Assembly: GCA_934777095.1 (NCBI GenBank)
Contig: CAKVNP010000093.1
Location: 1 to 7,574, forward strand
Reading direction: 5' to 3'
Source of the DNA: an uncultured Clostridium sp.
Lineage (GTDB): Bacteria; Bacillota; Clostridia; Clostridiales; Clostridiaceae
DNA length: 7,574 bases
Below, one piece after another: positions 5,354-7,574 of this stretch. The notes under the pieces are model-generated. The model did no database searches and had not been told where the DNA came from. It saw only the letters and a program-made list of their open reading frames with translations. How positions within the stretch are numbered: the first letter of the stretch is position 1; the number at the start of each line of letters is the position of its first letter. The translations under genes were made by a program, and so were the position numbers.

Positions 5354-6499
5354 ATGAAGAAAGCATTAATTTTAACTACTTCTACAGGCCAAGGGCATAA
5401 TAAAGCAGCTGAAGCACTAATTGAAGAATTAAAAGAATATGATTATCAATGTGTAAAATACGATTTTTTAGCTAATACAGATAGAATAATTAACGGTATA
5501 GTTATAAATGGCTATAATATTATGGCAACAAAGGCTCCTAGGCTTTATGGATATGGATACAAATGTGCGGATAATAGATATACCAACAAAATACTTCATT
5601 TAGGATTTTATAGAGTATATGAAAAAATATATAAATATGTAAAAGAAAATAATTTTGATATTATTATAGCAACTCACCCATTAGCAGTTAATGTAATAGA
5701 AAAATTAAAGAAAAAGAATATATCTATTCCAGCAATATCAATAGTAACTGATTTTAAAGCACATTATGCTTATATAAGTAAAGAAATAGATGAATATATT
5801 GCTGCTAGCAGCTATACTAAGGAAACATTAGTTGATAGGGGTATAGATAAGAATAAGGTAAAGGCTTTAGGTATACCTATAAATAAAAAGTTTTATGTAA
5901 AAAATGACGAAAGTAAAAGTCAAGATGAAGAATACTTTAACATATTGCTTATGGGAGGCAGTGTGGGAATGAAGGGTATTTCTTATGTATTAAGCCAGTT
6001 ATTAAATAATAAAAATAAATTAAGTATAACAGTGGTTTGTGGAAAAAATAAGAGATTAAGAAAATCACTGTTAAAATATGAAAATAGAAAAAATGACAAT
6101 ATAAAGGTAAGGGTTTTAGGATTTACTAATGAAATTGATAAGCTAATGGATCAATGCGATCTGTTGATTTCTAAACCGGGAGGAATAACTGTTACAGAAT
6201 CTATTGTAAAAAATGTTCCATTAATAATACCATTTGCAATACCTGGACAGGAAACTGAAAATGTAAGCTTTTTAACAAGCCATCACTTAGCATATTATGT
6301 GAAAGATTATAAGGAAATAGATGATGTTATCGACAGAATAATCAGGAATCCTAATGTAATTGAAGAGATAAAAGAAAATATGGAAAAAATGGCTAGCAAT
6401 TATTCTACAAAAGAAATAGCTTATTTATGTAATGAACTTATTAAGGGAAATAAAGTAGAAAAGCTTAATAAAGAAAACTATAGCCAGCAGATTGGATAA
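5354..6499 (+). CDS. MGDG-synthase/UgtP-like diacylglycerol glycosyltransferase
   Basis: A complete 381-residue GT28-type (MurG-like, GT-B fold) glycosyltransferase, close in length to Bacillus UgtP. The N-terminal half is an MGDG-synthase domain with the acceptor-side loop STGQGHNKAAEAL (10-22), ATHPLAVNVI (106-115) and SIVTDFKAH (129-137). The C-terminal half is the nucleotide-sugar domain with LLMGGSVGMKG (198-208), VVCGKNKRLR (227-236), VLGFTNEIDKLM (254-265) and the donor-binding SKPGGITVTES (273-283), then PGQETEN (297-303). It should transfer glucose or galactose from a UDP-sugar to diacylglycerol at the inner face of the cytoplasmic membrane, making glycolipids or a lipoteichoic acid anchor. 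No membrane span is seen, so it would be peripheral. GGAGG at 5342-5346 sits 7 nt from the ATG. It is divergent from galK and ends at a strong terminator, so it looks monocistronic. Which sugar it uses cannot be told from the sequence. Confidence 0.88.
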   Translation: MKKALILTTSTGQGHNKAAEALIEELKEYDYQCVKYDFLANTDRIINGIVINGYNIMATKAPRLYGYGYKCADNRYTNKILHLGFYRVYEKIYKYVKENNFDIIIATHPLAVNVIEKLKKKNISIPAISIVTDFKAHYAYISKEIDEYIAASSYTKETLVDRGIDKNKVKALGIPINKKFYVKNDESKSQDEEYFNILLMGGSVGMKGISYVLSQLLNNKNKLSITVVCGKNKRLRKSLLKYENRKNDNIKVRVLGFTNEIDKLMDQCDLLISKPGGITVTESIVKNVPLIIPFAIPGQETENVSFLTSHHLAYYVKDYKEIDDVIDRIIRNPNVIEEIKENMEKMASNYSTKEIAYLCNELIKGNKVEKLNKENYSQQIG

Positions 6500-6505
6500 T
6501 AAAAT

Positions 6506-6544
6506 TCCTATTAGATAGTAGATAAATCTAATAGGAGTTTTTTT
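6506..6544 (+). terminator. Intrinsic terminator of the glycosyltransferase gene
   Basis: TCCTATTAGAT (6506-6516) and ATCTAATAGGA (6526-6536) form a perfect 11-bp stem with a 9-nt loop. After one G comes a run of seven Ts (6538-6544). It begins seven bases after the stop codon. Confidence 0.9.
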
Positions 6545-6557
6545 AATATGTAGAGTG

Positions 6558-6587
6558 TTTACTTTTTATCCAAAAATGTGGTACAAT
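6558..6587 (+). promoter_or_regulatory. Upstream promoter of the ABC ATPase gene
   Basis: TTTACT (6558-6563) and TACAAT (6582-6587) at 18-bp spacing form a plausible sigma-A promoter just past the preceding terminator. Transcription would start near 6594, leaving a leader of about 185 bases before the ATPase gene. Confidence 0.5.
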
Positions 6588-6595
6588 ATCATTAA

Positions 6596-6609
6596 AGTAA
6601 AGGTTTACT
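6596..6609. promoter_or_regulatory. Dyad at the predicted transcription start, possible operator
   Basis: AGTAAA (6596-6601) and TTTACT (6604-6609) form a 6-bp-arm inverted repeat around GG. It starts about 9 bases after the -10 of the upstream promoter, a usual place for a repressor site. It lacks the central CG of the galK operator, so a different protein would be expected to bind. Confidence 0.35.
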
Positions 6610-6742
6610 CTAGAAAAATATGGTGCAAAAATGTAAAAAGTTTTAGTTTATATCAGTATTTTAGATGAAATTACAAAATAATAATAAGATATTTGGAAAT
6701 ATTACACATAGATGAAAACAATTTCAAGATGTATCATAATAG

Positions 6743-6771
6743 TATAATAACAATAGTTAATTTATGGGAGG
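6743..6771 (+). promoter_or_regulatory. Proximal -10 and ribosome binding site of the ABC ATPase gene
   Basis: A perfect TATAAT (6743-6748) lies 31 bases before the gene, but only a weak TTTCAA (6722-6727, 15-bp spacing) could act as -35. GGGAGG (6766-6771) is a strong ribosome binding site 8 nt from the ATG and fixes the start at 6780. Confidence 0.5.
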
Positions 6772-6779
6772 TAATATAA

Positions 6780-7574
6780 ATGGCAAATTTATCATTAAAA
6801 CATATTTACAAAATATATCCAGGGGATGTAGCAGCAGTTAAGGATTTTAACCTAGAAATAGAAGATAAGGAATTCATTGTATTCGTTGGACCATCAGGAT
6901 GTGGTAAATCAACTACTTTAAGAATGATTGCAGGTCTTGAAGATATTTCTCAAGGTGAATTATATATAGGAGATACATTAGTTAATGATGTTGAACCAAA
7001 GGAAAGAGATATAGCAATGGTTTTCCAAAACTACGCTTTATATCCACACATGACAGTATACGATAACATGGCATTTGCTTTAAAATTAAGAAAGATGCCT
7101 AAAGATGAAATAGAAGCAAAGGTAACAGAAGCAGCTAAGATTCTTGATATTGAACACTTATTAAAGAGAAAACCAAAAGCTTTATCAGGTGGTCAAAGAC
7201 AAAGGGTTGCTTTAGGAAGAGCTATTGTAAGAAATCCTAAGGTATTCTTAATGGACGAGCCTTTATCAAACTTAGATGCAAAGTTAAGAGTTCAAATGAG
7301 AACTGAAATTAGTAAATTATACAGAAAATTAGAAACAACATTTATATATGTAACACATGACCAAGTAGAAGCTATGACAATGGGTACAAGAATCGTAGTT
7401 ATGAAAGATGGTGTAATTCAACAAGTTGATACTCCACAAAATATTTACAACTACCCAACAAACTTATTTGTAGCTGGATTCATGGGAAGCCCACAAATGA
7501 ACTTCATCGATGGTGTTGTTGAAAAAGATGGGGACAAAGTTTATGCTTCATTTAACGGAAACAAAATCATCTTC
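6780..7574 (+). CDS. ugpC: Sugar ABC transporter ATP-binding protein, MsmX/UgpC/MalK type, 3' end cut by the window
   Basis: The first 265 residues of a CUT1-type carbohydrate ABC transporter ATPase are present; family members are about 365-375 residues, so roughly 100 are missing beyond the window. It powers sugar or glycerol-phosphate uptake by ATP hydrolysis on the inner membrane face. Visible motifs are Walker [10 protein letters not shown] (37-45), the Q-loop Gln83 in [11 protein letters not shown], the signature LSGGQ (135-139), Walker B VFLMDE (155-160), D-loop SNLD (163-166) and the switch His193 in [10 protein letters not shown]. The C-terminal regulatory (TOBE-like) domain begins near residue 240 and is cut off. 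No permease or binding-protein gene lies upstream; the preceding gene is a glycosyltransferase behind a terminator. This fits a stand-alone, shared ATPase serving several sugar transporters, as MsmX does in Bacillus and MsmK in streptococci, though downstream partners cannot be excluded. The symbol follows common annotation and does not fix the substrate. Confidence 0.92.
   Translation, partial: MANLSLKHIYKIYPGDVAAVKDFNLEIEDKEFIVFVGPSGCGKSTTLRMIAGLEDISQGELYIGDTLVNDVEPKERDIAMVFQNYALYPHMTVYDNMAFALKLRKMPKDEIEAKVTEAAKILDIEHLLKRKPKALSGGQRQRVALGRAIVRNPKVFLMDEPLSNLDAKLRVQMRTEISKLYRKLETTFIYVTHDQVEAMTMGTRIVVMKDGVIQQVDTPQNIYNYPTNLFVAGFMGSPQMNFIDGVVEKDGDKVYASFNGNKIIF

Noticed and set aside
6610..6765. 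Riboswitch in the long leader of the ABC ATPase gene
   Set aside because: No conserved aptamer-like stems or terminator/antiterminator pair could be seen; the region is A-rich and unstructured by eye.

Overview
The window is very AT-rich, uses A/T-ending codons, has strong GGAGG-type ribosome binding sites and many stem-loop terminators. Together with the protein types this points to a low-GC Firmicute, most likely Clostridium sensu stricto. No rRNA, tRNA, CRISPR array, transposase or phage gene was seen. The content is mainly galactoside and galactose use.

Left part, plus strand: the C-terminal end of a GPH-family (MelB/LacS-like) sugar:cation symporter (1-257), a hairpin, a short promoter region with four phased A-tracts, then a complete GH42 beta-galactosidase (394-2349). 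Next comes a 250-bp convergent intergenic region packed with hairpins and three exact copies of a 17-bp repeat (2371-2610). The last copy reaches into the 3' end of the next gene.

Middle, minus strand: a LacI/GalR-family repressor (2602-3618) and, upstream of it, galactokinase galK (3819-4991), separated by a terminator. The galK promoter overlaps a 24-bp dyad whose core fits the GalR/LacI-type operator form GTAAnCGnTTAC, so the neighbouring repressor is the obvious candidate to bind it. A possible CcpA cre site and a weaker second operator-like site lie further upstream in the 362-bp galK/glycosyltransferase intergenic region.

Right part, plus strand: an MGDG-synthase/UgtP-like glycolipid glycosyltransferase (5354-6499) with a strong terminator, then a regulatory region with a duplicated promoter-like segment and a dyad near the predicted start of transcription. 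Last is the first 265 codons of an MsmX/UgpC/MalK-type sugar ABC transporter ATPase (6780 to the window end).

Working model: galactosides enter through the symporter, the cytoplasmic GH42 enzyme releases galactose, and GalK phosphorylates it to galactose-1-phosphate. galT and galE are not in the window. I found no clear sign of an undescribed multi-gene system. The most interesting signals are regulatory and repeat structures in the intergenic DNA.
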